Below are positions 24,576 through 34,076 of a stretch of DNA of 64,000 bases, piece after piece. The notes under the pieces are model-generated. The model was not told the origin of the DNA. It saw only the letters and a list, made by a program, of their open reading frames with translations, and made no database searches. The stretch covers positions 11,610 through 75,609 of the forward strand of contig CAXXCR010000007.1 in assembly GCA_963668015.2 (NCBI GenBank), in the 5' to 3' direction. Made by a program: the position numbers and the translations under genes. Every line of letters starts with the position of its first letter. Position 1 is the first letter of the stretch. Origin of the DNA: Ilyobacter_A sp963668015. Lineage in GTDB: Bacteria; Fusobacteriota; Fusobacteriia; Fusobacteriales; Fusobacteriaceae.

Positions 24576-25088
24576 ATGAACGCAGAAGATAGAAGAAAAA
24601 ATATATTGACTTATCTTGAAAATGCAAGTGAACCTGTAAAAGGAGTAAGACTTGCAAAAAAATATGGAGTAAGCAGACAGGTAATAGTTCAGGATATAGC
24701 TATACTTCGCGCAGAGGGGTATGGACTTACTGCAAGCCTTAAAGGATATGAGGTTGAGAAAAAAGAGAAGAGGCTGTTAAAGATTATTAATTCCGCACAT
24801 ACCGGAATGGAAGAAATGATAGAAGAGCTCGAGATAATAGTAGATAACGGCGGTAAGGTGATAGATGTTATAGTTGAGCACCCGATCTACGGCGAGATAA
24901 AGGTTAATTTGATGATTTCCAATAGGAAGGATATCAAGCGTTTTTCAGAGCAGATTAAAAAAAACAGTGCGGAAGCCTTGTCCAGCCTAACAGGCGGGGA
25001 GCATTTGCACACTATAGAGGTAGAGAATGAGGAGATGTATGAGGAGATATTAAGAGAGCTGGAAGACAGAGAACTCCTGAAGGGATAA
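24576..25088 (+). CDS. niaR: NiaR-type transcriptional repressor of NAD/niacin genes
   Basis: A 170-residue regulator with an HTH_11 domain (about 8-60; VKGVRLAKKYGVSRQVIVQD is the helix-turn-helix) and a 3H ligand-binding domain. Three histidines that name the domain are seen in NSAHTGMEE, VEHPIYGE and GEHLHTIEV. NiaR senses nicotinic acid and represses niacin uptake or NAD synthesis genes, none of which is in this window. The ATG has an AAGGAGG site seven bases upstream. A terminator hairpin sits directly before it, so independent transcription is unclear. Confidence 0.88.
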   Translation: MNAEDRRKNILTYLENASEPVKGVRLAKKYGVSRQVIVQDIAILRAEGYGLTASLKGYEVEKKEKRLLKIINSAHTGMEEMIEELEIIVDNGGKVIDVIVEHPIYGEIKVNLMISNRKDIKRFSEQIKKNSAEALSSLTGGEHLHTIEVENEEMYEEILRELEDRELLKG

Positions 25089-25110
25089 CAGGCTGTAGGT
25101 GCCTAATTTG

Positions 25111-25140
25111 TTAGACAAATGACTTTCTTTATGATATAAT
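25111..25140 (+). promoter_or_regulatory. Promoter of the tex-ileS-glyS region
   Basis: -10 TATAAT at 25135-25140 and a -35-like TTAGACA at 25111-25117 with a 17- to 18-bp spacer, about 36 bases before the tex ATG. Confidence 0.6.
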
Positions 25141-25176
25141 ACTCGGTGTTATAAATTTGATGAACCAGGGGGCTTT

Positions 25177-27333
25177 ATGTTAAATTTAAATGAAGTTTTG
25201 AGTAAAGAACTAGAGATTGGACTAAGCCAAATTGAGAAAACAGTAAAACTTTTGGATGAGGGATCAACTGTCCCCTTCATAGCAAGATATAGAAAAGAAG
25301 TAACAGGGAGCCTCAACGAGGAGCAGATAAGAGAAATATTGGAGAGAATAAGCTACCTCAGAAACCTGGAAAAAAGGAAGGAAGATGTAATAAAGTCTAT
25401 AGATGAGCAGGGGAGCCTTACACTTGAGCTGAAAAAACAGATACTAAGTGCATATAAACTGCAGGTGGTAGAAGACCTGTACCTGCCTTATAAGAAAAGA
25501 AAAAAGACAAAGGCAGATATAGCAAAAGAGATGGGACTTGAGCCCCTCTCTGAATTTTCATTAAAAAATGGTATTACACTTGACGCTTTAAGTAAAGAGT
25601 CTGAAAAATATTTGAGTGAAGAAGTTGTCAATGTAGAAGATGCCCTGTCTGGAGTTAAATTAATACTTGCGCAAAACCTTTCTGAAAATGTAAAATTTCG
25701 TGAATCATTGAGGGAGAGAATGCTAAAGTATGGAATTTTGAACTCTTCAATTATAGAGAAAAACAGAAAATTGGACGAAAAAGGTGTTTATGAAGACTAC
25801 TATGAACACAACGAGAGAATAGACAGAATACCCTCGCACAGGGTAATGGCTTTGAACAGAGGGGAAAAAGAAAAAATATTGAGAGTAAAGGTTTCCTTAG
25901 ATGAGAGAAGCATGGGCTTCGTGGAATCGGATGCTTTAAGGAACTACAAGAACTCAGCATTGAAAGAACTTTATCTGGAAGTTGTCAAGGATGCCCTTTC
26001 AAGGCTTATTTTACCTTCTATCGAGAGGGAGATTCGAAATGTTTTAACTGAGAAAGCTGAAATTGATGCTATAGATGTCTTCAAGGAAAACCTAAAGAAT
26101 CTTCTTATGCAGCCGCCTTTAAAAGAAAAAAATGTACTAGGCCTTGATCCTGGATATAGGACGGGCTGCAAAGTAGTAGTGATTAATAAGTACGGTTTTT
26201 ATGAGATGGATACTGTTATATACGTAGCCCTGCCTGGGAACAACTTGGAGAAAGCCAAGAAACAAGTGAAAGAGATCATAGAAAAATATAATATAGATAT
26301 TGTTGCCATAGGGAACGGAACAGCTTCTAGAGAAACAGAAGCCTTTGTAGCAGATACATTAAAAGAAGTGAAACAAAAGACATATTACCTTATTGTAAAT
26401 GAAGCAGGAGCATCAGTTTATTCTGCTTCAAAAATAGCAAAAGAGGAGTTCCCGGACCTGGATGTCACAGCAAGAGGGGCGATATCAATTGCCAGAAGGA
26501 TACAGGAGCCGTTGGCGGAGTTGGTCAAAATAGACCCGAAATCTATAGGTGTAGGAATGTACCAGCATGATATAAACCAGAAAAAACTGGATGTATCTCT
26601 GGAAGAAGTTATTGAAACAGTTGTAAACAGTGTGGGGATAAATGTGAATACAGCTTCTTGGGCTCTTTTGAGTTATGTTTCCGGAATCAGGAAGAATATA
26701 GCTAAAAATATAGTTGAGTATAGAAGAGAAAATGGTAATTTTAAGACTAGAAAGGAACTGTTAAAAGTAAAAGGTCTTGGTGCCAAGGCTTATGAACAGA
26801 TGGCTGGGTTTGTACTTGTACCTGAGAGCCAAAATTACCTGGATGACACCATAGTACATCCAGAATCATACCATATAGCAGAGAAAATACTGAAAAGCTG
26901 CAATTTAGAGATGAATGACTTGAAAGGTAAACTGGATTTAGTTAGAGAAAACTTAACAAATTTCAATTTGGAGAAATTTGTTGATGAAAATGATTTGGGT
27001 AGAGAAACAACAGAAGACATATATGAAGCCCTACTTAAAGACAGAAGAGATCCCAGAGACAGCATAGCCAAACCGATTTTAAAAAGCGATATTCTTAAAA
27101 TAGAGGACCTCAAAGATGGGATGGATCTCGAGGGAACTGTTAGAAATGTTGTAAACTTTGGAGCTTTTATAGATATAGGTCTTAAAAACGACGCACTGTT
27201 GCATATTTCGGAGTTTAATAAAAGAGTTTATGATATCTCCAAAGAACTTGCAGTTGGGCAGATTTTGAAAGTAAAAGTCAAATCAATTGATTTGAAAAGA
27301 GGAAGGGTAGCTTTGACCAAAAAGGGGATTTAG
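25177..27333 (+). CDS. tex: Tex-family S1 RNA-binding transcription accessory protein
   Basis: Cytoplasmic nucleic-acid-binding protein of 718 residues, the normal Tex length. An N-terminal Tex region (about 1-200) includes VPFIARYRKEVTG, a YqgF-like RNase H fold begins with VLGLDPGYRTGCKV (near 322), helix-hairpin-helix motifs follow (about 490-560), and the C-terminal S1 domain is LEGTVRNVVNFGAFIDIGLK. GGGGG lies before the ATG. The next gene starts three bases after the stop, so the kinase-like gene is probably co-transcribed. Confidence 0.94.
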   Translation: MLNLNEVLSKELEIGLSQIEKTVKLLDEGSTVPFIARYRKEVTGSLNEEQIREILERISYLRNLEKRKEDVIKSIDEQGSLTLELKKQILSAYKLQVVEDLYLPYKKRKKTKADIAKEMGLEPLSEFSLKNGITLDALSKESEKYLSEEVVNVEDALSGVKLILAQNLSENVKFRESLRERMLKYGILNSSIIEKNRKLDEKGVYEDYYEHNERIDRIPSHRVMALNRGEKEKILRVKVSLDERSMGFVESDALRNYKNSALKELYLEVVKDALSRLILPSIEREIRNVLTEKAEIDAIDVFKENLKNLLMQPPLKEKNVLGLDPGYRTGCKVVVINKYGFYEMDTVIYVALPGNNLEKAKKQVKEIIEKYNIDIVAIGNGTASRETEAFVADTLKEVKQKTYYLIVNEAGASVYSASKIAKEEFPDLDVTARGAISIARRIQEPLAELVKIDPKSIGVGMYQHDINQKKLDVSLEEVIETVVNSVGINVNTASWALLSYVSGIRKNIAKNIVEYRRENGNFKTRKELLKVKGLGAKAYEQMAGFVLVPESQNYLDDTIVHPESYHIAEKILKSCNLEMNDLKGKLDLVRENLTNFNLEKFVDENDLGRETTEDIYEALLKDRRDPRDSIAKPILKSDILKIEDLKDGMDLEGTVRNVVNFGAFIDIGLKNDALLHISEFNKRVYDISKELAVGQILKVKVKSIDLKRGRVALTKKGI

Positions 27334-27336
27334 AAT

Positions 27337-29823
27337 ATGAGGGTAAAAAGAGACTCGTTACTGTTAAAAATAATATTTTTCAATGATATAGCAATAGTTA
27401 TAACCTCGCTTACGATAGTATCCATATTGACATTTTTTACATTTAGTGTTTTAGATGAAAAGGTGCCAAAAGATACTAAAGAAGAAGTAGTAGTATTGAA
27501 AAATGCCTATGAAATGCAGGCGAAACTGCTTAAGCAACAGATAGCTCAGGTTTTAGATACCCAAGAAAAAATAGCTAAAATAACAAGTATGGAAAGCAGT
27601 GGAGAAAACACATTTTCTCAGATTATGGAAAAAGAGGCTTATTATCAATTATATGATGACTGCTTCGATAAATTTCGAGAATCTATCAGCAAGAATCCAT
27701 ATGATGTTTTAGCAACGGTTTTAAGCCTTAATTTGTGTGAAGTGTCAGGCTTTAAAGATGAGACTGTGGCAATAATAGATGAAGAAGGCAGTGTTCTTGG
27801 AGAGAGTCTCAGCACTGAAGTTGCAGAAAAATTTCAATTGAGAAACTCTGAATATTTTAAAACCCGAAATGCAACTGGGGCCAGGTCGTATGATTTTAAC
27901 TATAATGAATACATCCCGGGTGGGAAAGATCGTCTGGTTTTAAGAATAGGAGTTCCTATAGAAGAGGCAATATATCCCGGATTCAAGGGTAAAAGTGTTG
28001 TCGTAAGCAAAGTTTTAGGAAAAGATTTCTTCGATTTCCTGAACAAAATCTCAAATTACAATGAAAAAAACAAGGTTTTTCTTCTTGCGAAACAGGACTA
28101 TGTATACGGGCAGTTGGATTTTCCTAAATACGAAAAATTTATATCAAAAGAAATGTATTTCAATTTTTTAATGGAAAAATCAGATTTTTATTTTGAAAGC
28201 AGAAAACTGGGAAGAGAAGAATTCTATATGGGATATGTCCCGCTTTTAGGAGATTACGGTCAATTAAACGGAGTCTTGGGTGTGGCGGTGTCAAAAAATG
28301 AATTAATAGGGATTAAATCTCTGGCTTTTATATTGATAATAGCTGGGACTTTTATTTTGATTTTGGTAAGTACAACTATTTTTGGATCTCTTTTTCAAAA
28401 TTTAGTATCACCTTTAATTGAATTGGCTCAGATTTCTGAAAACATATCAGAAGGAAATTATGATGTAAAGCTCAGAATACGTGGAAGCGGGGAGATAAGA
28501 ACCCTGTTGAAATCATATAAAAATATGCTTGAAAAAATAAAAAAGAGCGACGATGAACTCAGAGATCAAAATAACAAACTTCAGGAAAATATAAACAGGA
28601 TTACCACAATTGAAAAACTTTTATTGGCGATACACAGTGAAAATGACTTCAATAAAACGATAGAGATTGTATTAAAGGCATTTACCTCTGATATAGGGCT
28701 GAACTACGGAAGGGCCATATTTTTTCGGTACGATGAGGAAGAAGAGCAGCTTCAGGCCGATATGGTTTCTGTTAAGAAAAAGATGGAAAAAAAGGGTGAA
28801 CTGCATGAGGCATTAAAAGAGTTATCCTTTCAGAGAGAAGGGATATACAAAGTGCTTCCACTTTTAAAAATTTCAATGCACGACAACCTAATGGCTAAAT
28901 CAGTTTTAGAGAAGAAAATAATATATCACAACGACAGAGGTTACAAATACAGGCTCGGGAGTGAGCTGTTGGCTAGTCTTGGTATAAATAATTTTATAAT
29001 ACTTCCAATATACACTCATAATAAATCGTATGGCTGCATATTGCTAGACAACCACTTGGTTGATAGGACAATAGATCATGAAGAAGTTGAACTTTTAAAC
29101 CTGTTGATACTTAATCTTGGGATATATTTTGAGAATAAAAATTTAGAAAAAGAAAAAATTGAAACGCAGAAAGAGGTTACTCTGGGTAAACTTGCACAGC
29201 AGATTTTAGAAGACAGAAAAGGGTACCTGGATCAGTTCGAAGAACTCATAGAAGATGCAAAACAGGAAAAAGCAAGTTTGAGAGACAAAGTGCTTTCTTT
29301 GGAACCTGGTATTAAGAATTTGAATAAGTCAAACCTAATTTTATTTGATTTTTCACATAGAAAAGAGTATAATTTTCAGAAGTTGGATTTAAATTCATTG
29401 ATTCAGGATGTTTTAAACGAGCTGGATGAAGTGTTGAAACGCAGAAAAATAAATATATCCCTGTTTTCAAAATACAGGGGACTTGTATCTGTAGATAGTG
29501 TAGAAATAAGAAAAGTTCTTAAAATTATAATTGAGAATGCCGTGGAAGCCATAGAAGAGGATTACGGCAAAATAAATATAGTGCTGTACCGTGAAAATGA
29601 AAAGGTGCACATAGATATAATAGATAGTGGAATAGGTATCAGCGAAAATCAATTAAAATATATTTTTGATCCGTTTGTCAGCTACAAAAAAGGCAACTCT
29701 GGATTGGGGCTGCCTGTAGCTCACAAAATAATAAAAGAACATGGCGGAAAAATAAAAATAAGATCTAAACCTGGACAGGGTACAGAGGTTAAAATAACTT
29801 TAAATGCATATAAGGAGGAATAG
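27337..29823 (+). CDS. Membrane sensor histidine-kinase-like protein without phospho-acceptor His
   Basis: An 828-residue two-helix sensor: membrane helix about 13-38, a large extracytoplasmic domain about 40-325, second helix about 328-350, HAMP (about 355-405), coiled coil, GAF-like region (about 425-600), then a dimerisation helix and HATPase_c domain. The ATP lid motifs are intact: N-box IIIENAVEAI, DSGIGI, FDPF and GNSGLGLPVA. In the dimerisation helix GKLAQQILEDRK, the site of the usual HE dyad reads ED (E625-D626), so no acceptor His is present. No response regulator is nearby. It may be a phosphatase-only or structural signalling protein. Confidence 0.8.
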   Translation: MRVKRDSLLLKIIFFNDIAIVITSLTIVSILTFFTFSVLDEKVPKDTKEEVVVLKNAYEMQAKLLKQQIAQVLDTQEKIAKITSMESSGENTFSQIMEKEAYYQLYDDCFDKFRESISKNPYDVLATVLSLNLCEVSGFKDETVAIIDEEGSVLGESLSTEVAEKFQLRNSEYFKTRNATGARSYDFNYNEYIPGGKDRLVLRIGVPIEEAIYPGFKGKSVVVSKVLGKDFFDFLNKISNYNEKNKVFLLAKQDYVYGQLDFPKYEKFISKEMYFNFLMEKSDFYFESRKLGREEFYMGYVPLLGDYGQLNGVLGVAVSKNELIGIKSLAFILIIAGTFILILVSTTIFGSLFQNLVSPLIELAQISENISEGNYDVKLRIRGSGEIRTLLKSYKNMLEKIKKSDDELRDQNNKLQENINRITTIEKLLLAIHSENDFNKTIEIVLKAFTSDIGLNYGRAIFFRYDEEEEQLQADMVSVKKKMEKKGELHEALKELSFQREGIYKVLPLLKISMHDNLMAKSVLEKKIIYHNDRGYKYRLGSELLASLGINNFIILPIYTHNKSYGCILLDNHLVDRTIDHEEVELLNLLILNLGIYFENKNLEKEKIETQKEVTLGKLAQQILEDRKGYLDQFEELIEDAKQEKASLRDKVLSLEPGIKNLNKSNLILFDFSHRKEYNFQKLDLNSLIQDVLNELDEVLKRRKINISLFSKYRGLVSVDSVEIRKVLKIIIENAVEAIEEDYGKINIVLYRENEKVHIDIIDSGIGISENQLKYIFDPFVSYKKGNSGLGLPVAHKIIKEHGGKIKIRSKPGQGTEVKITLNAYKEE

Positions 29824-29826
29824 TAA

Positions 29827-32613
29827 ATGGCAGAAATGGAAAAAGATTACGGTGTTACGCTTAATCTTCCCAAGACAAAATTTAAAATGAGGGCAAACTT
29901 ACCTATAAAAGAACCTCAAATTTTAAAAGAATGGGACAAAGATGAGATTTATAAAAAAAGTCTTCAAGATAAAGGCGAGCACTTTATTTTACACGATGGC
30001 CCTCCATACGCAAATGGTGGAATCCATATAGGTCATGCGTTAAATAAAATATTAAAGGATATTATTTTAAAATACAAAAGATTGCAAGGATTTTATGCTC
30101 CGTATATACCTGGTTGGGATACGCACGGACTTCCAATAGAGCTTAAAGTAACTGAGCAGCTTGGTGAAAAAGCAAAAATGTTGAGTGCTGAAGCTATAAG
30201 AAAAGAGTGTACCAAGTACGCAAAAAAATGGGTTAAAAAGCAGAAAGAGGACTTTGTAAGACTTGGAATTCTAGGTGACTGGGAGAATCCATATCTAACT
30301 CTTATGCCTGAATATGAAGCAAAACAGCTAGAAGTATTTGGAGAACTTTATGAAAATGGATATATCTTTAAAGGGCTTAAACCGATATACTGGTCTCCAG
30401 CAACAGAAACAGCTCTTGCAGAAGCTGAAATAGAGTACCATAACCATGTGTCACCTTCTATCTATGTTAAAATGGAAGCAAAAGAGGACACTCTTGAATT
30501 TTTAGGCTTAGATGAAGCATCGTTTGTTATCTGGACAACTACTCCTTGGACGTTGCCTGCAAATGTGGCAATATGTCTGAATGCAGAGTATAGCTACGGA
30601 GTGTACCAAACCGAAAAAGGTAACCTGATATTGGCAACTGCACTAGCAGAGAAAGCATTTGCAGATATGGGAATTGAGGATGTGAAACTTCTAAAACAGT
30701 TAAACGGTGATCAATTGGAAAGATTAACATATGTACACCCATTCTTAGAAAGAACGGGGATTATTATCTTAGGGGACCACGTAACTTTAGAAGCGGGTAC
30801 CGGATGTGTACATACAGCACCTGGACACGGTCAGGATGACTATGTTGTAGGGACGAAATATGGACTTCCTGTTATATCTCCAATAAATAATAAAGGGCAC
30901 CTTACAGAAGAAGCTGGCCAATTTGCAGGTTTCTTCTATAAAAAAGCAAATAAAGAAATTTGTGCACATCTAAAAGAAACAGGGCACCTTTTAAAACTCG
31001 AAGAGATAGAACACTCATACCCTCATGACTGGAGATCGAAAACTCCTGTTATATTCAGGGCAACAGAGCAGTGGTTTGTAAGGGTAGAAGGTTCTGACAT
31101 AAGGGAGAAAGCTTTAAATGCTCTAGAAGATGTAGAGTTCGTTCCTGCCTGGGGAAGAAACAGAATAACAACAATGATGGAATCAAGACCAGACTGGTGT
31201 ATTTCAAGACAAAGAGTTTGGGGAGTTCCTATCCCTATATTCTATAATGAGCAGACAGGGGAAGAGATTTTTCAAAGAGATATCTTAGATAGAGTAATCG
31301 GTATTGTTGCCAAAGAAGGAACTGCAGCTTGGGTTAAATACAGTGCTGAGGAATTAATCGGGGAAGAACTTCTGAAAAAACACAATCTTGACGGAGTGGA
31401 ACTCAGAAAAGAGACAAATATAATGGACGTTTGGTTCGATTCAGGGGTTTCGCATAGAAGTGTACTAGAGACAAGAGAAGGACTGCATAGGCCTGCTGAT
31501 CTTTATCTTGAAGGTTCTGACCAACACAGAGGTTGGTTCCAAACTTCGCTTTTAACATCAATAGGGTCAACACATGATGCACCTTATAAAAAAGTATTAA
31601 CACACGGCTTTGTTAACGACGGAGACGGAAGAAAGATGTCTAAGTCGGTTGGAAATGTAATCTCGCCAGATGAGGTAATAAAAAAATACGGTGCAGATAT
31701 ATTAAGACTTTGGTGTGCATCTGTTGATTACAGAGAAGATGTTAAAATCTCAGAAAATATATTAAAGCAAATGGCAGAAGCATATAGAAGGATAAGAAAT
31801 ACAGCGAGATATATACTTGGGAACATATCTGACTTCGACCCTGCAACTGACAAGGTTGAATACGGTAAAATGCCTGAAATAGATAAATGGGCACTTCACA
31901 AATTGGAGTCATTAAAACAAAGAGTAAATGAGAATTATGATAAGTATGAATTTTACAATCTTTTCCACGATATACACTATTTTGCTGGAATAGATATGTC
32001 AGCATTTTATCTTGATATAATCAAAGACAGACTTTATACGGAAAAATCAGATGATGTAGTAAGAAGATCGGCTCAAACTGTAATGTATGAGGTATTAATG
32101 GCTATGACAAAAATGGTGGCACCGGTACTTTCATTCACTGCTGAAGAAATATGGGCTAATTTACCTGAAGTTACCAAGGATGCAGAGTCTATCATGCTTA
32201 GTTCTTGGTATGGGGAAAATCCAGAATACATAAATGAAGAATTATCTGAAAAATGGGATAAATTAAGTATTCTTAGAGGAGAGGTAAACAAGACTTTAGA
32301 AAAAGCAAGACAAGAAAAAATCATAGGTCACTCGCTGAACGCTTGTGTTTACCTAGACTCTGAAAATGAAGAGTATATGGAATTCCTGAAAGCCAACGAG
32401 GCATTACTAGAGGATATATTCATTGTTTCAGAAGTTAGACTTGAAAATTCTTTAGATGAGTTCACTAAATCCGAAGAAATTGAGGATCTTAAAATAAAAG
32501 TTCTTCATGCAGAAGGAGAAAAATGTGAAAGATGCTGGAAATATTCAACGGAATTGGGTAAAAATGAAGAACACCCTTCTATTTGTCCAAGATGTACAGG
32601 TGTTATAGCTTAA
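29827..32613 (+). CDS. ileS: Isoleucyl-tRNA synthetase
   Basis: Class I synthetase with editing domain, 928 residues. HIGH motif in GGIHIGHALNK (about 65-75), WTTTPWTLPAN editing-domain signature, DVWFDSGVSHRS, KMSKS in GRKMSKSVGN (about 603) and a C-terminal zinc site CERCWKYS...CPRC (about 900-925). The length and zinc site are those of the bacterial type. ATG 29827 follows AAGGAGG by eight bases; the site lies at the end of the kinase-like gene, showing coupling with it. No T-box leader was seen. Confidence 0.97.
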   Translation: MAEMEKDYGVTLNLPKTKFKMRANLPIKEPQILKEWDKDEIYKKSLQDKGEHFILHDGPPYANGGIHIGHALNKILKDIILKYKRLQGFYAPYIPGWDTHGLPIELKVTEQLGEKAKMLSAEAIRKECTKYAKKWVKKQKEDFVRLGILGDWENPYLTLMPEYEAKQLEVFGELYENGYIFKGLKPIYWSPATETALAEAEIEYHNHVSPSIYVKMEAKEDTLEFLGLDEASFVIWTTTPWTLPANVAICLNAEYSYGVYQTEKGNLILATALAEKAFADMGIEDVKLLKQLNGDQLERLTYVHPFLERTGIIILGDHVTLEAGTGCVHTAPGHGQDDYVVGTKYGLPVISPINNKGHLTEEAGQFAGFFYKKANKEICAHLKETGHLLKLEEIEHSYPHDWRSKTPVIFRATEQWFVRVEGSDIREKALNALEDVEFVPAWGRNRITTMMESRPDWCISRQRVWGVPIPIFYNEQTGEEIFQRDILDRVIGIVAKEGTAAWVKYSAEELIGEELLKKHNLDGVELRKETNIMDVWFDSGVSHRSVLETREGLHRPADLYLEGSDQHRGWFQTSLLTSIGSTHDAPYKKVLTHGFVNDGDGRKMSKSVGNVISPDEVIKKYGADILRLWCASVDYREDVKISENILKQMAEAYRRIRNTARYILGNISDFDPATDKVEYGKMPEIDKWALHKLESLKQRVNENYDKYEFYNLFHDIHYFAGIDMSAFYLDIIKDRLYTEKSDDVVRRSAQTVMYEVLMAMTKMVAPVLSFTAEEIWANLPEVTKDAESIMLSSWYGENPEYINEELSEKWDKLSILRGEVNKTLEKARQEKIIGHSLNACVYLDSENEEYMEFLKANEALLEDIFIVSEVRLENSLDEFTKSEEIEDLKIKVLHAEGEKCERCWKYSTELGKNEEHPSICPRCTGVIA

Positions 32614-32621
32614 ATAATTAC

Positions 32622-32649
32622 AAAGTGACGAGTTTAGGCTCGTCACTTT
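32622..32649 (+). terminator. Hairpin between ileS and lspA
   Basis: A perfect 11-bp stem AAAGTGACGAG / CTCGTCACTTT with a 6-nt loop. No T-run follows, so it may be a weak terminator or a processing/stability element. It supports the later lspA start, since earlier ATGs at 32650 and 32653 abut the hairpin. Confidence 0.55.
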
Positions 32650-32679
32650 ATGATGACTAAAAATAAGGCAGGTAAAATT

Positions 32680-33141
32680 ATGATACTTTCAATTGTAATA
32701 GTTTTGCTTTTAATATTCTTAGACCAGGCAAGCAAGCTCTACATAGTGAATAACTTTGTAGAGGGGCAGAGCTACCCTCTCGTAAGTGAGTTTTTTCATA
32801 TTACGTATGTTAAAAACAGGGGGGTTGCATTTGGTATTCTTCAAAACAAGCTCTTTTTAATAACTTTTGTAGGTATAGTTGCGGTTATAATTATCGGGTA
32901 CTATATTTTTAAAAGTGTAAAGGAACAGGATTGGATAGTCAGAATAGGCTACATCTTTATTATGAGCGGTGCTGTGGGGAATATACTGGACAGGATATAC
33001 AGGGGATATGTAGTAGATTTTATAGATTTTAGGGGGATATGGTCTTTTGTGTTTAATATCGCAGATGTGTGGATAAACATAGGAGTTGTATTCCTGTTAA
33101 TTCAATTTGCAATAGAAGAGAGAAAGAGGGAGGAAAAGTAA
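32680..33141 (+). CDS. lspA: Lipoprotein signal peptidase (signal peptidase II)
   Basis: Integral membrane aspartyl protease that cleaves lipoprotein signal peptides after lipid attachment. About 153 residues with four hydrophobic helices. Catalytic aspartates lie in GNILDRIYRGYVVDFIDF and FNIADVWINIGV; YVKNRGVAFGIL is also diagnostic. ATG 32680 is chosen because GGCAGG lies seven bases upstream; the ATGs at 32650 and 32653 would lie against a hairpin with no ribosome site. Its TAA overlaps the glyQ ATG by one base, so it is coupled to glyQ. Confidence 0.94.
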   Translation: MILSIVIVLLLIFLDQASKLYIVNNFVEGQSYPLVSEFFHITYVKNRGVAFGILQNKLFLITFVGIVAVIIIGYYIFKSVKEQDWIVRIGYIFIMSGAVGNILDRIYRGYVVDFIDFRGIWSFVFNIADVWINIGVVFLLIQFAIEERKREEK

Positions 33142-34025
33142 TGACTTTTCAAGAAATGATATTGGCACTTCAAAAATACTGGAATTCCAAAGGATGCATA
33201 GTTACAAATCCTTATGATATAGAGACTGGAGCAGGAACATTTAATCCGAACACTTTTTTAATGTCGCTTGGACCTGAACCTTGGAATGTTGCTTATGTTG
33301 AGCCGTCTAGAAGACCGAAAGATGGTAGATATGGTGAAAATCCAAACAGGGTTTACCAACATCATCAGTTTCAAGTTATAATGAAACCTTCGCCACAAAA
33401 TATACAGGAACTTTATTTAGAAAGTTTAAAAATAATAGGTATAAACCCTGAAGAACACGATATAAGATTCGTTGAAGATGACTGGGAATCTCCTACACTT
33501 GGTGCCTGGGGACTTGGATGGGAAGTATGGCTAGACGGTATGGAGATAACTCAATTTACTTATTTTCAACAGGTTGGTGGATTGGAATTAGAAGTTGTTC
33601 CAGTTGAGATAACTTACGGTTTAGAAAGACTTGCATTATACATTCAAGGGAAAGAAAGTGTATACGAGCTAGAATGGTCTGAGGGTGTAAATTATGGGGA
33701 TATGAGATTTCAATATGAATTTGAAAACTCAAAATATGCTTTCGAAATTGCAGACTTGGAAGGTCATTTTAAATGGTTTGATATGTATGAAGAGGAAGCC
33801 AATAAAATATTGGATGCAGGATTGGTATTGCCTGCATATGACTATGTATTGAAATGTTCGCATACTTTCAATGTACTTGATTCTAGAGGTGCAATCTCTG
33901 TAACAGAAAGACAATCATACATACTTAGAGTTAGAGATTTGGCCAAAAGATGTGCGGAAGTTTATGTACAAAATAGAAAGGAATTAGGATACCCATTATT
34001 GAAAAAATCTGAGGGTGAAAACTAG
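33141..34025 (+). CDS. glyQ: Glycyl-tRNA synthetase alpha chain
   Basis: Catalytic subunit of the heterotetrameric bacterial glycyl-tRNA synthetase, 294 residues. It starts TFQEMILALQKYWNSKGC and contains the class II motifs MSLGPEPWNVAYVEPSRRPKDG and QFTYFQQVGGLELEVVPVEITYGLERLA. The overlapping TAATG with lspA and the GGGAGGAAAAG ribosome site fix the start. glyS follows after 51 bases. Confidence 0.96.
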   Translation: MTFQEMILALQKYWNSKGCIVTNPYDIETGAGTFNPNTFLMSLGPEPWNVAYVEPSRRPKDGRYGENPNRVYQHHQFQVIMKPSPQNIQELYLESLKIIGINPEEHDIRFVEDDWESPTLGAWGLGWEVWLDGMEITQFTYFQQVGGLELEVVPVEITYGLERLALYIQGKESVYELEWSEGVNYGDMRFQYEFENSKYAFEIADLEGHFKWFDMYEEEANKILDAGLVLPAYDYVLKCSHTFNVLDSRGAISVTERQSYILRVRDLAKRCAEVYVQNRKELGYPLLKKSEGEN

Positions 34026-34076
34026 TTTTTTAAGTAATTCTAATATTGAGTAGAAAATTGAAGGGAGACAGATAGA

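Noticed and set aside
29340..29370. His in FSHRKEYN as the phosphorylation site of the kinase-like protein
   Set aside because: It lies just before the ATPase domain where many kinases have a DFSR-like motif, not in the first dimerisation helix.
29700..29830. T-box leader before ileS
   Set aside because: The gap to the preceding gene is three bases, so no leader structure can fit.
32650..32655. ATG codons directly after the hairpin as lspA start
   Set aside because: They lack a ribosome site, whereas ATG 32680 has one.
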